This document shows, one piece after another, positions 51,458 through 60,448 of a DNA stretch of 64,000 bases. The translations under genes and the position numbers were made by a program. Source of the stretch: DASUAS01 sp963720765 (GTDB taxonomy: Bacteria; Actinomycetota; Acidimicrobiia; IMCC26256; DASPTH01); NCBI GenBank assembly GCA_963720765.1, contig CAVRGS010000003.1:496001-560000 (forward strand). Direction: 5' to 3'. Every line of letters starts with the position of its first letter. Positions within the stretch are counted from its first letter, which is position 1. Under the pieces are notes generated by a model. That model saw nothing but the letters and a program-made list of their open reading frames with translations. It was not told the DNA's origin and ran no database searches.

Positions 51458-52546
51458 TCAGTCTCGCACGCGCACGTCGACCGCGTGACCGAGGCGGTTC
51501 GACTCCAGCGCCGCCACCAGCGCGTCCAACACGTGCAACGACTCGACGCCGCCCATGACCGGTGCGTCGGTCTCACCCCGGTACAACGCGAGCGCGTGCG
51601 CGGTCGATGCCCGGAACGCGTCGGGCGGTCGGTCGTCGAGGTCGTGGAACTCGCGGGTCTCCCCGTCGCGGTACAGGAGGACCGCAGGCTCCTGCACGCC
51701 TTGTGCGCTGATGCGGTTCGTGCGCACGAAGCCGCGCTTGCCGGTGACCTCGATGCGCTCGTCGCCGGTGTAGTGACTGGAGCGGAAGTACATGTCGATC
51801 GCGAACGTGATCTCGAGCACCGCGCGCACACCGTTCTCGTGCTCCCAGATCAGGGTGGACGGCGCGTCCATCACGATGCCGGGGACGATCTCGGTCTCGC
51901 CCAGCCACGCGTAGATGCGGCGGATGGGACCGAACAGCCACGACGACACCGCGAGCTGGTGCCACCCGTGGTCGAACACCATCATCCCGCGACCGTCGAG
52001 CATCTGCTCGAACTGCCAGCGCATGCTGCGTTCGGGGAGCTCCCAGCCCCCGCGCCCGGTGGCGACGATCTTCATGTGCACCGCCACCGGGTCGCCGATC
52101 TCGCCGTCGACGATCAGGTCGCGCATCTTCACCAGCGGTGGAAAGAAGAGGTAGTCCTCGAGGACCCGGAGCGTGGCGCCGGCGCGGACGCCAGCGGCGA
52201 GCATGCGCTCGGCTCCCTCGACGTCGCGCGCCAAGGGCTTCTGGACCTGCACGTGGTATCCGGCGCGGAAGACCTGCTCCACGACGTCGGCGTGCGCGGG
52301 CGTGGGCACGAGGACGTCGATGACGTCGGCGTCGATCGTGAGCAGCTCGTCGAGCGACGTCGTGGCGGTGGCATCGGGACAGCGCGCCCGCCAGTGCTCG
52401 AGCTGGCCTTCGTCGCGGTCGCAGAGCCCGACGATCACGACGTCGTCGCGCTCGAGGTAGCTGGGCAGCACCAGCTCGGCGATCTGGCCGAGACCGACGA
52501 CGGCGAGCCGGATCGGGCGGTCGACGATGGGGAGCGGCGTGGGCAC
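51458..52546 (-). CDS. Gfo/Idh/MocA-family oxidoreductase
   Basis: 362 residues. N-terminal Rossmann fold with RLAVVGLGQIAELVLPSYL, VPTPAHADVV and HVQVQKPLARD (Lys of the E-K-P motif, here QKP). C-terminal alpha/beta domain with GRGMMVFDHGWHQLAVSSWL, carrying the D-x-G-x-H active-site motif. NAD(P)-dependent sugar-type or inositol-type dehydrogenase. Lies 4 bp from the P450, co-transcribed. Confidence 0.9.
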   Translation of the reverse strand: MPTPLPIVDRPIRLAVVGLGQIAELVLPSYLERDDVVIVGLCDRDEGQLEHWRARCPDATATTSLDELLTIDADVIDVLVPTPAHADVVEQVFRAGYHVQVQKPLARDVEGAERMLAAGVRAGATLRVLEDYLFFPPLVKMRDLIVDGEIGDPVAVHMKIVATGRGGWELPERSMRWQFEQMLDGRGMMVFDHGWHQLAVSSWLFGPIRRIYAWLGETEIVPGIVMDAPSTLIWEHENGVRAVLEITFAIDMYFRSSHYTGDERIEVTGKRGFVRTNRISAQGVQEPAVLLYRDGETREFHDLDDRPPDAFRASTAHALALYRGETDAPVMGGVESLHVLDALVAALESNRLGHAVDVRVRD

Positions 52547-52582
52547 GGCGAGAACCTCCGGCGAGATGCGGTTGGGAGCGGG

Positions 52583-53431
52583 TCAGCTCGACGCGCCGAC
52601 CGCGATCAGCGCGAGCCCGGCGAGGGCGATGACGAGGCCGGCGATCTGGATGCGCGACGGGCGTTCGTGGAGGTACCACCATGCGTGGCCGACGGTGAAC
52701 GCGGGTCCGAGTGCTGCCACCGGCGCCACCGTCGCGAACAGGCCGTTGCGCACCGCCACGAGCAGCAGCGCGGTGGCAGTCACGTCGAGCGTGCCCGCGC
52801 CGACCGCCTGGCCCCTCGCGACCCGGTCCACCCGCGGGCTGATGCGCAACACCGCGGCGACGACCACGACTGCGATCACCGCGCCGAGCCGACCCGAGAG
52901 CACGGGCCAGAACTCCGAGGCGTCGCGTGTGTTGCCGTAGCAGACGAACGAGAACCCGAAGCCCACGCCGGCGAGGAGCGCGAGCACCAGGGCGGAGCGG
53001 TCGCTGACACCCGACGTGGGGTGATCACCGCCCTCGGCCGAGATGAGCCCGGCCGCCACGACCGCGAGCACGACGCCGACGAGGGCCGCCATGGCCGGAT
53101 CTTCACCCGATGCCAGTCCCCACACCACGGGGATCACCGATGCCACCACGGCCGCAACGGGCGCGACCAGACCCGCCCGGCCCACGGCGAGTCCCTGGTA
53201 GAGGCAGCCGAGGGCGGCGACGTTCAGCACGCCGCCCAGCGCGCCGAGCGCGAAGTCGCCACCGTGCGGATCACCTCCCGCGATCGCCGCGATCGCGAGG
53301 GCGCCGACGAGCGCGCAGAGCTGCACGGTGATGAGCACCGCGATCGTGCGGGCCCGCTTCGATGCGATGCCGCCGAGGAAGTCGCCACTGCCGAATGACG
53401 CCGCAACGACGAGACCGAGGAGAAGGGACAT
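52583..53431 (-). CDS. EamA/DMT-family transporter
   Basis: 282 residues, ten helices in two five-helix halves (VVAASFGSGDFLGGIASKRA, LYQGLAVGRAGLVAPVAAVVA; TALLLVAVRNGLFATVAPVAALGP). C-terminal helix ends LIAVGASS. Drug/metabolite exporter; substrate unknown. 36 bp ahead of the oxidoreductase gene on the same strand. Confidence 0.88.
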   Translation of the reverse strand: MSLLLGLVVAASFGSGDFLGGIASKRARTIAVLITVQLCALVGALAIAAIAGGDPHGGDFALGALGGVLNVAALGCLYQGLAVGRAGLVAPVAAVVASVIPVVWGLASGEDPAMAALVGVVLAVVAAGLISAEGGDHPTSGVSDRSALVLALLAGVGFGFSFVCYGNTRDASEFWPVLSGRLGAVIAVVVVAAVLRISPRVDRVARGQAVGAGTLDVTATALLLVAVRNGLFATVAPVAALGPAFTVGHAWWYLHERPSRIQIAGLVIALAGLALIAVGASS

Positions 53432-53487
53432 GCACGACCTGTTGACGGAGGACGCGGGACACTACCGGTCGGGCCTATGTTCCTGCC

Positions 53488-54036
53488 GTGACCCTCCGCT
53501 ACCTGACCGAACACGAGCACGACGTCGTGCGCCAGTTGGCCGACCAGTTGCTCCCACCTCACGACGAGTTCCCGGGTGCCGGCGCGGCCGGTGCTGCCGA
53601 CTACGTCGATCGCATCCTCGGTGCCTTCACCACGGATCCGCCGGCGATCTGGGCGGGCGGGCCGTACTCCGGTCGCCACGGTGGCGCACCCGGCTTCGAC
53701 GACTTCCTGCCTCTGTCGCGACTCGAGGAGCTCGCGTGGCGCACGCGCATCGAAGGGTCGCTCGGCCTGCCCGAACGTGAATGGAACGGGCCGGTGCGCG
53801 GGTGGCAGGAGGTGTACCGCGAGGGCATCGCCGCACTCGGCGGCACTCCCACCGTCGAAGGTGCCCTCGCCGCACAACCAGAGCTGCAGCAGCTGCTCTT
53901 CGAGCACGCGTGCGAAGCGTCGTACGGCGCGCCGGAGTACGGCGGCAACCGCGAGCTCGCGGGCTGGCGAATGATCGGCTACGCCGGCGACGTGCAGCCA
54001 CGCGGGTGGAGCGACGCGGAGGTCGCCGGTGCCTGA
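53488..54036 (+). CDS. Gluconate 2-dehydrogenase subunit 3-like protein
   Basis: 182 residues resembling PF13618: YLTEHEHDVVRQLADQLLPP, then a helix-rich body including GWQEVYREGIAALG and ASYGAPEYGGNRELAGWRM followed by GYAGDVQPRGWSDAEVAGA. This small subunit accompanies GMC-type flavoprotein dehydrogenases. It overlaps the next gene by 8 bp, as expected for a paired complex. No Tat signal is visible at the N-terminus. Confidence 0.85.
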   Translation: MTLRYLTEHEHDVVRQLADQLLPPHDEFPGAGAAGAADYVDRILGAFTTDPPAIWAGGPYSGRHGGAPGFDDFLPLSRLEELAWRTRIEGSLGLPEREWNGPVRGWQEVYREGIAALGGTPTVEGALAAQPELQQLLFEHACEASYGAPEYGGNRELAGWRMIGYAGDVQPRGWSDAEVAGA

Positions 54037-55694
54037 CTTCGATGTCGTCATCGTCGGGTCCGGTCCCGGCGGCGCGACCGCAGCCGACGTGCTCACCGAG
54101 GAAGGCCGCTCGGTCTGCATCCTCGAGAAGGGCCGCAACCACCTCCTCTCGCTCGACGCTCCCTACGACGGGCTCGGCCATCTCTCCAACGACGAGGTGA
54201 AGTTCGGGCGCCGACACTTCCTCGGACCCGATCCGCTGCTCGAACCGCGCAGCTACCGGCGGTCGACGGCCGACGGCGAACGCACCACGGTCGGCGACGT
54301 GAACAACATGCCGTCGACCGTCGGCGGTGCCGGCTTCCACGCCGACGGCAAGTTGCCGCGGTGTCGCGAAGTCGACTTCCGGTTGCGATCGGAGCTCGGT
54401 CCGGTCGAGGGCGCCGACGTCGCCGACTGGCCGCTCGACTACGCGGAGATGGAGCCGTTCTACGCCGAGGCGGAACGCAGCGTCGGTGTCGCCGGCGACC
54501 ACACCGGCAACCCGTTCGCGGCGTGGCGCAGCGGTCCGTACCCGATGCCCCCGGGCGCCGACATGTTCCTGACCACCCTCACGGTGCCGGCGTCCGAACG
54601 ACTCGGGTATCACCCGTACCGGGCGCCGACGGGCGCCAACAGCGTCGAGTACGACGGTCGGCCCGCGTGCAACAACTGTGGGTTCTGCGCGTTCTACGGC
54701 TGCCCGATCGAGGCCAAGGGCGATCCCGTCGCGATGCTGCGGCGTGCGCTCGGGCGGGGCTCCTGCGAGATCCGGCCCGAGAGCGTCGCGGTGGAGATCG
54801 TGCTCGACAGCAGTGGGACAGCGCGCCCACGGCGTTCGCTACCTCGATGCGGACGGTGCGGAACACGTCGTGACCGCGCGCGCCGTCGTCGTCGCCGGCG
54901 GCGCGTTCGAGACGCCGCGCTTCCTCCTCCGCAGCGGTGTCGGCAACTCGTCCGACCTCGTCGGTCGTCATCTGATGTTCCACCTGCAGACGATCGCGCT
55001 CGGGTTCTTCCCGTTCCGGCTGCACGCGTACAAGGGGCGCGACGTCACCCACCTCATGGACGACCCGATCGTCGGTGATCCGGCCGCGCAGGCCGCCGCG
55101 CGAGACGCGGGACTCCCGTATCTGCGGGGCGGCATCGTCGAACACGGCGGGAGCGGGCACCCGATCATGGAGGCGATGCATCTCCCGGCGGGTGCTCAGC
55201 ACAGCGTGCTGATGGCCGACTCGCCGACGCGCGACAAGATGGTCGCGTTCACCATGCAGGGCGAGGACCTCCCCCAGGCCACCAACCGCGTCGATCTCGA
55301 CGCCGGCGTGCGCGACGTGTGGGGGTTCCCGGCCGGACGCATCACCTACTCGCCCCACCGGCACGACGTCGCGTGCGCGCACCACTGGGGACCGCGGCTC
55401 GAACAGGTGATGACCGAAGCGGGCGCGACCGGCACGTCCTGGGTGACGTCACCGGGTACGCCGGGGTCGCGGGCTCCCGACCTCGAGCCGATGTCGAAGC
55501 ACTGGATGGGTACCGCCCGCATGGGTACCGATCCCGCGTCGTCGGTGTGCGATCCGTGGCAGCGACTGTGGGACGTCGACAACGTGGTGATCGCAGACTC
55601 GTCGGTGTTCCCCACCTCGACCGGCTACGGCCCGACGCTCACGCTGGTCGCGCTCGCCATCCGTGCCTCGCGTGCGCTGGCCCGGTCGCTGTGA
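54029..55694 (+). CDS. GMC-family flavoprotein oxidoreductase, frameshifted
   Basis: About 555 residues. FAD-binding VVIVGSGPGGATAADVL with LEKGRNH at the start; GMC features VGGAGFHADGKLPRCREVDF, CNNCGFCAFYGCPIEAKGD, VVVAGGAFETPRFLLRSG and a C-terminal MSKHWMGTARMG... NVVIADSSVFPTSTG, where the catalytic His is in MSKHWMGTA. The frame shifts near 54822 between LDSSG and QRAHGVRYLDAD; one base resolves it. Cys-rich segment implies an Fe-S or electron-transfer contact. Probably oxidises an alcohol or sugar with the preceding subunit. Confidence 0.88.
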
Positions 55695-55704
55695 CGGGTT
55701 CGCC

Positions 55705-56262
55705 GTGACCGATGCGTTCGCCGGCGTCGACGAGATGTTCGAAGCGTTGCGAGCATCGGCCGACGCCGACGACGAGGGTGGGCTCCCGATCCTCGACCAC
55801 AGCCTGCAGTGCGCCGCGAGGTTGCGGTCGTCACGGCGCGACGACACCGAGCTCCAGGTCGCGGGGCTCGTGCACGACCTCGGGTGGCTCGAGCTCGTCG
55901 ACGGAGACTGGACCCTGCGGCTCGATGCGCCGCACGACGTCTGCGGTCGCGCGTTGGTGGGGCCACTACTGGGCCCCCGGATCGCGTCCCTGGTCGGCGG
56001 CCACGTGGCTGCGAAGCGCTACCTGCTCGCGACCGATCCGGGGTACCCGGCGCTCCTCTCGGCGCGCAGCGAGGAGACGCTCGGGTTCCAGGGCGGCGTG
56101 ATGACCGCGGCCGAGGTGGCCGAGTTCGAGCGACGTCCCGACCGCGACGACCTCGTCGCGCTCCGCCGGGCCGACGACGCGGCGAAGGTGCGCAACGCGA
56201 CCCTCGACGCGCTCGCCTCGTGGCGCCCCGTGGTGGAGGTTGTCGTCGCGCGGCATCGCTAG
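55705..56262 (+). CDS. PhnZ-like diiron oxygenase (HD-domain)
   Basis: 185 residues of the HD superfamily. The full PhnZ-type ligand set is visible: His32, His57-Asp58 (VHDLGWL), His77, His100 with Lys104 (GGHVAAKRYLL), and an Asp at 157-158 (RRADDAAK), close in position to PhnZ H34, H58/D59, H80, H104/K108, D161. PhnZ-type enzymes oxidatively cleave the C-P bond of 1-hydroxyphosphonates. A PhnY-like dioxygenase lies 1.1 kb away. Family shared with inositol oxygenase; specific substrate is inference. Confidence 0.85.
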   Translation: MTDAFAGVDEMFEALRASADADDEGGLPILDHSLQCAARLRSSRRDDTELQVAGLVHDLGWLELVDGDWTLRLDAPHDVCGRALVGPLLGPRIASLVGGHVAAKRYLLATDPGYPALLSARSEETLGFQGGVMTAAEVAEFERRPDRDDLVALRRADDAAKVRNATLDALASWRPVVEVVVARHR

Positions 56263-56313
56263 GTGGCGTCGCTCGACGTCGTTCCCCACCCTCACGTGCC
56301 GCAACATCGCCGG

Positions 56314-57393
56314 TCAGCCGAGGGAACGCCCCGTGGCGTGGGGGAGCGCGAGCCCGAGCAACGCCGCGATCGTGGGGGCCCAGTCGAGGGCGCTCACCGG
56401 ACGGGACGCGGCCGCCTGTGCGACGCGTGCCGCGAGCGGGTGACCGCCCGTCACCACCGCCACCTGCGTCCGCGTGCGCGGCCCGCCGTGGGTCCCGGGC
56501 TCGGTGGGCAGTTCCGTGAACCCGAACGTGCGACCCGGCACGCACCACGCCAGGCACGCCTCGAGGCCGGGGTCGGCGAGGTGGAACGGCGCCGTGCCCT
56601 CGACGCCGTCCACCGCGGTCAGCCAGCGCGCCGCTTCGACCGCACCGTCGCCACACACGACGGTCGCGCTGCCCTCGGGCAGGGCGAACAGCTCCACGCC
56701 TTTGTGCGCGAACGCAGGGCGGAGGTCGACGGGTTCGCGGTCGACAACCGTCTCCTGGTCGTGATCGGAGACGATGATCCACACGGTGTCGTCCCACTCG
56801 AGGTGGTCGCGCACCGTCGCGAGCCGCGTGTCGGTCTCGCGGTAGACGGCCAGTGCGGCGTCGCTGTCTGGACCGTGCACGTGCGCAGCGGTGTCGGGCG
56901 CGTTCAACTGGGAGACGACGAGGTCGGGACGCGCGTCGATCGCCGCCAGGAGCTCGATGATGGTGTCGGCGTCGTCGAGGTACCCGTGGTCGTCCTGGCG
57001 CGCGTCGCTCGGGATCTCACCGTTCGGCGGCCAGTGCGAGTCGGCGTTGCGCGCGCCCATCACACCGATCAGGCACTGGTCGCCGACGACCGCGGCGCTG
57101 GAGCGTCCCGCGGCGCGGCACGCGTCGAACACGGTGGGTACGGCGGGCCCGAGTTCCCACGCCGGCGTGAAGCCACCGGTGCGCGGCACGTAGTTGGTGC
57201 CGATGCCGTGCGCGGTCGGGCCGACCCCGGTCGCGAACGTGGCGTGGTTCGGATAGGTCGCCGCGGTCATGACCGCGCGTGCCTGCCCCGGCGCCGTGCC
57301 CGCCTCGTGCGCCAGCGAGTTCAGCACGGGGGTGTGCCGCTCGCCCACGTGGCGCGCCGGGAGCGAGTCCAGGACGGTGAAGACGACCTTCAC
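56314..57393 (-). CDS. Alkaline-phosphatase-superfamily phosphodiesterase/phosphonate hydrolase-like
   Basis: 359 residues, type I phosphodiesterase/nucleotide pyrophosphatase fold (PF01663). KVVFTVLDSLPARH supplies a first metal Asp, VMTAATYPNHATFATG carries the nucleophile Thr, QLNAPDTAAHVHGPDS the D-x-x-x-H pair, IIVSDHDQETV the DH pair, and a final His is in GTHGGPRTR. Phosphonoacetate hydrolase PhnA is in the same superfamily, which fits the neighbours. GTG start overlaps the stop of the dioxygenase (GTGA). Confidence 0.82.
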   Translation of the reverse strand: MKVVFTVLDSLPARHVGERHTPVLNSLAHEAGTAPGQARAVMTAATYPNHATFATGVGPTAHGIGTNYVPRTGGFTPAWELGPAVPTVFDACRAAGRSSAAVVGDQCLIGVMGARNADSHWPPNGEIPSDARQDDHGYLDDADTIIELLAAIDARPDLVVSQLNAPDTAAHVHGPDSDAALAVYRETDTRLATVRDHLEWDDTVWIIVSDHDQETVVDREPVDLRPAFAHKGVELFALPEGSATVVCGDGAVEAARWLTAVDGVEGTAPFHLADPGLEACLAWCVPGRTFGFTELPTEPGTHGGPRTRTQVAVVTGGHPLAARVAQAAASRPVSALDWAPTIAALLGLALPHATGRSLG

Positions 57394-58148
57394 ACCGGCC
57401 GTCCTTCGAAGTCGCCGATGAGCGACACCTTCGCCCGGTCGCCCGGCGCGGCGGACGCGAATGCCGCCGCCTTCGTCGCGTAGTACTCGGCCCGCCGATC
57501 CCCTTCGCGGGCCGCGTTGTAGGTGGGGTAGAGCGCGCGCCGGGGTCGGCCCGAGCGGTTGGGGCCGCTGCGGTGCGGGGTGCGGCTGTGGAACCAGAGC
57601 GTGGCGCCTGCCGGCACCGACACTTGCTGCCATGCGAGCGCCCCTTCGACCGACCGGTCGACACAACCGCGGTCGTCCAACGGGAGGACGCGATCGAAGC
57701 AGCCCGACACCACCTCGAGCCCGCCGTTCTCGGCGTCGGCGGCGTCGATCGCCACCATCGCCGACACGTGCGTGGCGATCATCGGGTACGCCGGCGCGTC
57801 CTGGTGTGCGGAGTAGCCCGCGCCGCCGGGGAGCTTGTGGTTGATCTTCTCCTTGTAGAGCACGGCCGGCTCGCCGAGGAGCGCGCTGGCCGTCTCGAGC
57901 AGCGGACCACTCGTGAGCACATCGCGCAGTCTCGCGTGGAGCTCGACGAAGTGCTCGCTGCGACACAGCTGCGGTCCGGTGTCGGTCTGCTCGTGGTGCT
58001 GCAGCACGCCGCTCGACTCCGGGAGCGCCGCGACCTCGTCGGCCCACGACGCGAGCAACGCGCGTGTGGAACGCGGCAGCACATCGAGCATCACCCAACC
58101 GTGCGCAGCGAAGTGCTGCACCACGTCGTCGGTCGGGAGTCGAGTCAC
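57390..58148 (-). CDS. PhnY/TmpA-like Fe(II)/2-oxoglutarate dioxygenase (phytanoyl-CoA family)
   Basis: 252 residues. Double-stranded beta-helix core: YKEKINHKLPGGAGYSAHQD with the His115-x-Asp117 pair, second His192 in WFHSRTPHRSGPN, and a 2OG-anchoring Arg near 201-204. The K-I-N-x-K-L-P-G-G-x-G motif resembles the phosphonate hydroxylases that prepare substrates for PhnZ. Coupled with the AP-superfamily gene. Preparation of an alpha-hydroxyphosphonate is inference from pairing. Confidence 0.8.
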   Translation of the reverse strand: MTRLPTDDVVQHFAAHGWVMLDVLPRSTRALLASWADEVAALPESSGVLQHHEQTDTGPQLCRSEHFVELHARLRDVLTSGPLLETASALLGEPAVLYKEKINHKLPGGAGYSAHQDAPAYPMIATHVSAMVAIDAADAENGGLEVVSGCFDRVLPLDDRGCVDRSVEGALAWQQVSVPAGATLWFHSRTPHRSGPNRSGRPRRALYPTYNAAREGDRRAEYYATKAAAFASAAPGDRAKVSLIGDFEGRPV

Positions 58149-58237
58149 CTAATGGACAGTAGTTTCGAGAACTGTTGCGTTCCGCGCGAACCCGGTACGC
58201 TCCGCCGCCGAGTACAGCGAGCCGGGTCGGGGGAACG

Positions 58238-60448
58238 TTGACGGACACGCATGAGGGCGGAAGCGCGGCATCGCTCGCCGCGACGGTCCTCGACGAAGAA
58301 GACAAGCGTGAAGCGGCGCAGAAGCTCTCGCGCGAGCAGGTCATCTTCCCCGACGACCTGTTGCCCGGCGTCGGTTCGGATCCCGTCTCCTTCAAGGAGG
58401 CGTTCGCGGTCGGCGGCAAGCTCATGTTCGTCGTGCTGCTGTTGCTCTACTCGTTCGACGAGCTCGAGGGCGCGGCGATCAACGTGCTCGCGCCCGAGAT
58501 CCGCAAGACGTTCCACATCAGTTCCGGCACGATCGTGTTCATCGCGAGCGCGTCGGCCGCGTTCTTCGTGCTCGGCGCGGTGCCGATGGGATGGCTCGCC
58601 GACCGCGTCAAGCGCGTACCGATCGTCGGCTGGGCCAGCCTCGCGTTCGGCGCCTTCGTGTTCATGTCTGGACTCGCGGTCAGCGCGTTCATGCTGTTCT
58701 GGACGCGCTTCGCCACCGGCATCGCCAAGGCGAACAGCATCCCTGTCCACCAGTCGCTGCTCGCGGACAACTACCCGATCGGCATCCGCGCCCGGATGTC
58801 CGCGACGATCAACATGGGCGGCCACGGCATCGGCCTGATCAGTCCGGTGATCTGCGCGGCCATCGCCACGTGGGCGGGTGGTGTCGAGGGATGGCGGTGG
58901 GCCTGGTTCCTGCTCGGCATCCCCGTCGTCTGCGTGGCGCTCCTCGCCTTCCGCATGAAGGAGCCACCGCGCGGTCAGTTCGAGAAGCAGGACGTGCTCG
59001 GCGAGGTCATCGAGGACGCGCAGCCCGCGCCCATCTCGATGGAGGCGGCGTTCGCGCGGATCAAGCGCATCCGCACGATCCGCACCGTGCTCGTCGGCTT
59101 CTGCGCGCTGGGCTTCGGCCTCTTCAGCCAGCCGGCGCTCGAGTCGCTGTACCTCGACGAGAACCTGCACGTGAAGGGGGTGCTCGAGCGCGGCATCATC
59201 CTGAGCCTCTCGGGCATCCTGGCCCTCCCGATCCTGCCGCTCGTCGGTCGCTACTTCGACCGCAAGTACCGCGAGGATCCCGCCCGAGCACTGGCGTTGG
59301 TCGGGCTGTTGATCATGCCGTCGGCACTGCTCGTGCCGCTGCAGTTCAGCGTGAGCAGCTCCACCTGGTTCTGGATCCTCAAGGTGCCGCAGGCGGTGCT
59401 CACCGCATCGGCGTTCGCGATGGTGGGCCCCGTGCTCCAGGCGGTCGTGCCCTACCGCCTGCGTGGCATGGGCACGGCGATGTCGACGCTCTACATCTTC
59501 TTCATCGGTGGGTTCATGGGTGGCCTGGTCTCGGGCTTCCTCACCGACGCGGTCGGCATCCGCGGCACCGTCATCATCCTCGGCGTGCCGAGCGCGATCA
59601 TCGGCGGTCTCCTGCTGATGAACGGGGCGCGCTTCATTCGCAACGACCTGTCGCTGGTCGTCGAGGAGTTGCTCGAGGAGAAGGACGAGCACGAGAAGCG
59701 CAACGTGGCCAAGGCCGCGATCCCGCTGCTGCAACTCGCGAACATCGACTTCTCGTACGGCCCCGTGCAGGTGCTCTTCGGTGTCGACTTCGAGGTGCAG
59801 AAGGGTGAGACGGTCGCGTTGCTCGGCACCAACGGCGCGGGGAAGTCGACGGCGTTGCGCGTCGTCAGCGGTCTCGCGGTGCCCGAGCGCGGTGTGGTGC
59901 GGCTCAATGGTCAGAACATCACGTACTGCTCACCCGAGCAGCGCGCCAAGTTCCTCGGGATCATGCAGCTCCCGGGCGGTCACGGTGTCTTCGGCAACCT
60001 CACCGTCGACCAGAACCTCGCGGTCAGTGCACGGTTGAACGCCGAAGACCGGTCGCACGTGCAACGGCGCATCGCCAACGTCTACGACCTGTTCCCCGAG
60101 CTCGCGGCGAACCGCAAGCAGATCGCGTCGAGCATGTCGGGTGGCCAGCAGCAGATGCTGGCGCTCGGCCGGGTCCTCATCCACGAGCCGGAAGTGCTGA
60201 TGATCGACGAGCTGTCACTGGGCCTCGCGCCGCTCGTGGTGCAGCGGCTCATCGAGGTGGTGGAGGAGCTCAAGGCGCGTGAGCAGACGATGATCATCGT
60301 CGAGCAGTCGCTCAACGTGGCGATCGCGCTTGCCGACCGGGCCATCTTCATGGAGAAGGGCCAGGTGCGCTTCGAGGGCTCCACCGACGGCCTGATGGAG
60401 CGCGGCGACCTCGCCCGCGCGGTGTTCTTCGGGACCGAGGGCGGCTGA
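58238..60448 (+). CDS. MFS transporter fused to LivF-type ABC ATPase
   Basis: 736 residues from TTG 58238 (GGGGGAAC upstream). Residues 1-490 are an MFS-like membrane domain (GWLADRVKRVPIVGWASLAF, RFATGIAKANSIPVHQSLL). From about 500 is an ABC ATPase of the LivF kind: Walker A GTNGAGKST, IMQLPGGHGVFGNLTVDQNL, signature MSGGQQQMLALGR, Walker B EVLMIDELSLGLAP and VEQSLNVAIALADRA. Joining MFS and ABC modules in one chain is odd. ATGA overlap with the permease gene. Confidence 0.88.
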   Translation: MTDTHEGGSAASLAATVLDEEDKREAAQKLSREQVIFPDDLLPGVGSDPVSFKEAFAVGGKLMFVVLLLLYSFDELEGAAINVLAPEIRKTFHISSGTIVFIASASAAFFVLGAVPMGWLADRVKRVPIVGWASLAFGAFVFMSGLAVSAFMLFWTRFATGIAKANSIPVHQSLLADNYPIGIRARMSATINMGGHGIGLISPVICAAIATWAGGVEGWRWAWFLLGIPVVCVALLAFRMKEPPRGQFEKQDVLGEVIEDAQPAPISMEAAFARIKRIRTIRTVLVGFCALGFGLFSQPALESLYLDENLHVKGVLERGIILSLSGILALPILPLVGRYFDRKYREDPARALALVGLLIMPSALLVPLQFSVSSSTWFWILKVPQAVLTASAFAMVGPVLQAVVPYRLRGMGTAMSTLYIFFIGGFMGGLVSGFLTDAVGIRGTVIILGVPSAIIGGLLLMNGARFIRNDLSLVVEELLEEKDEHEKRNVAKAAIPLLQLANIDFSYGPVQVLFGVDFEVQKGETVALLGTNGAGKSTALRVVSGLAVPERGVVRLNGQNITYCSPEQRAKFLGIMQLPGGHGVFGNLTVDQNLAVSARLNAEDRSHVQRRIANVYDLFPELAANRKQIASSMSGGQQQMLALGRVLIHEPEVLMIDELSLGLAPLVVQRLIEVVEELKAREQTMIIVEQSLNVAIALADRAIFMEKGQVRFEGSTDGLMERGDLARAVFFGTEGG

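Noticed and set aside
51065..53398. 777-codon plus-strand open frame across the P450, oxidoreductase and transporter genes
   Set aside because: Spans three well-supported minus-strand genes and looks like random GC-rich translation.
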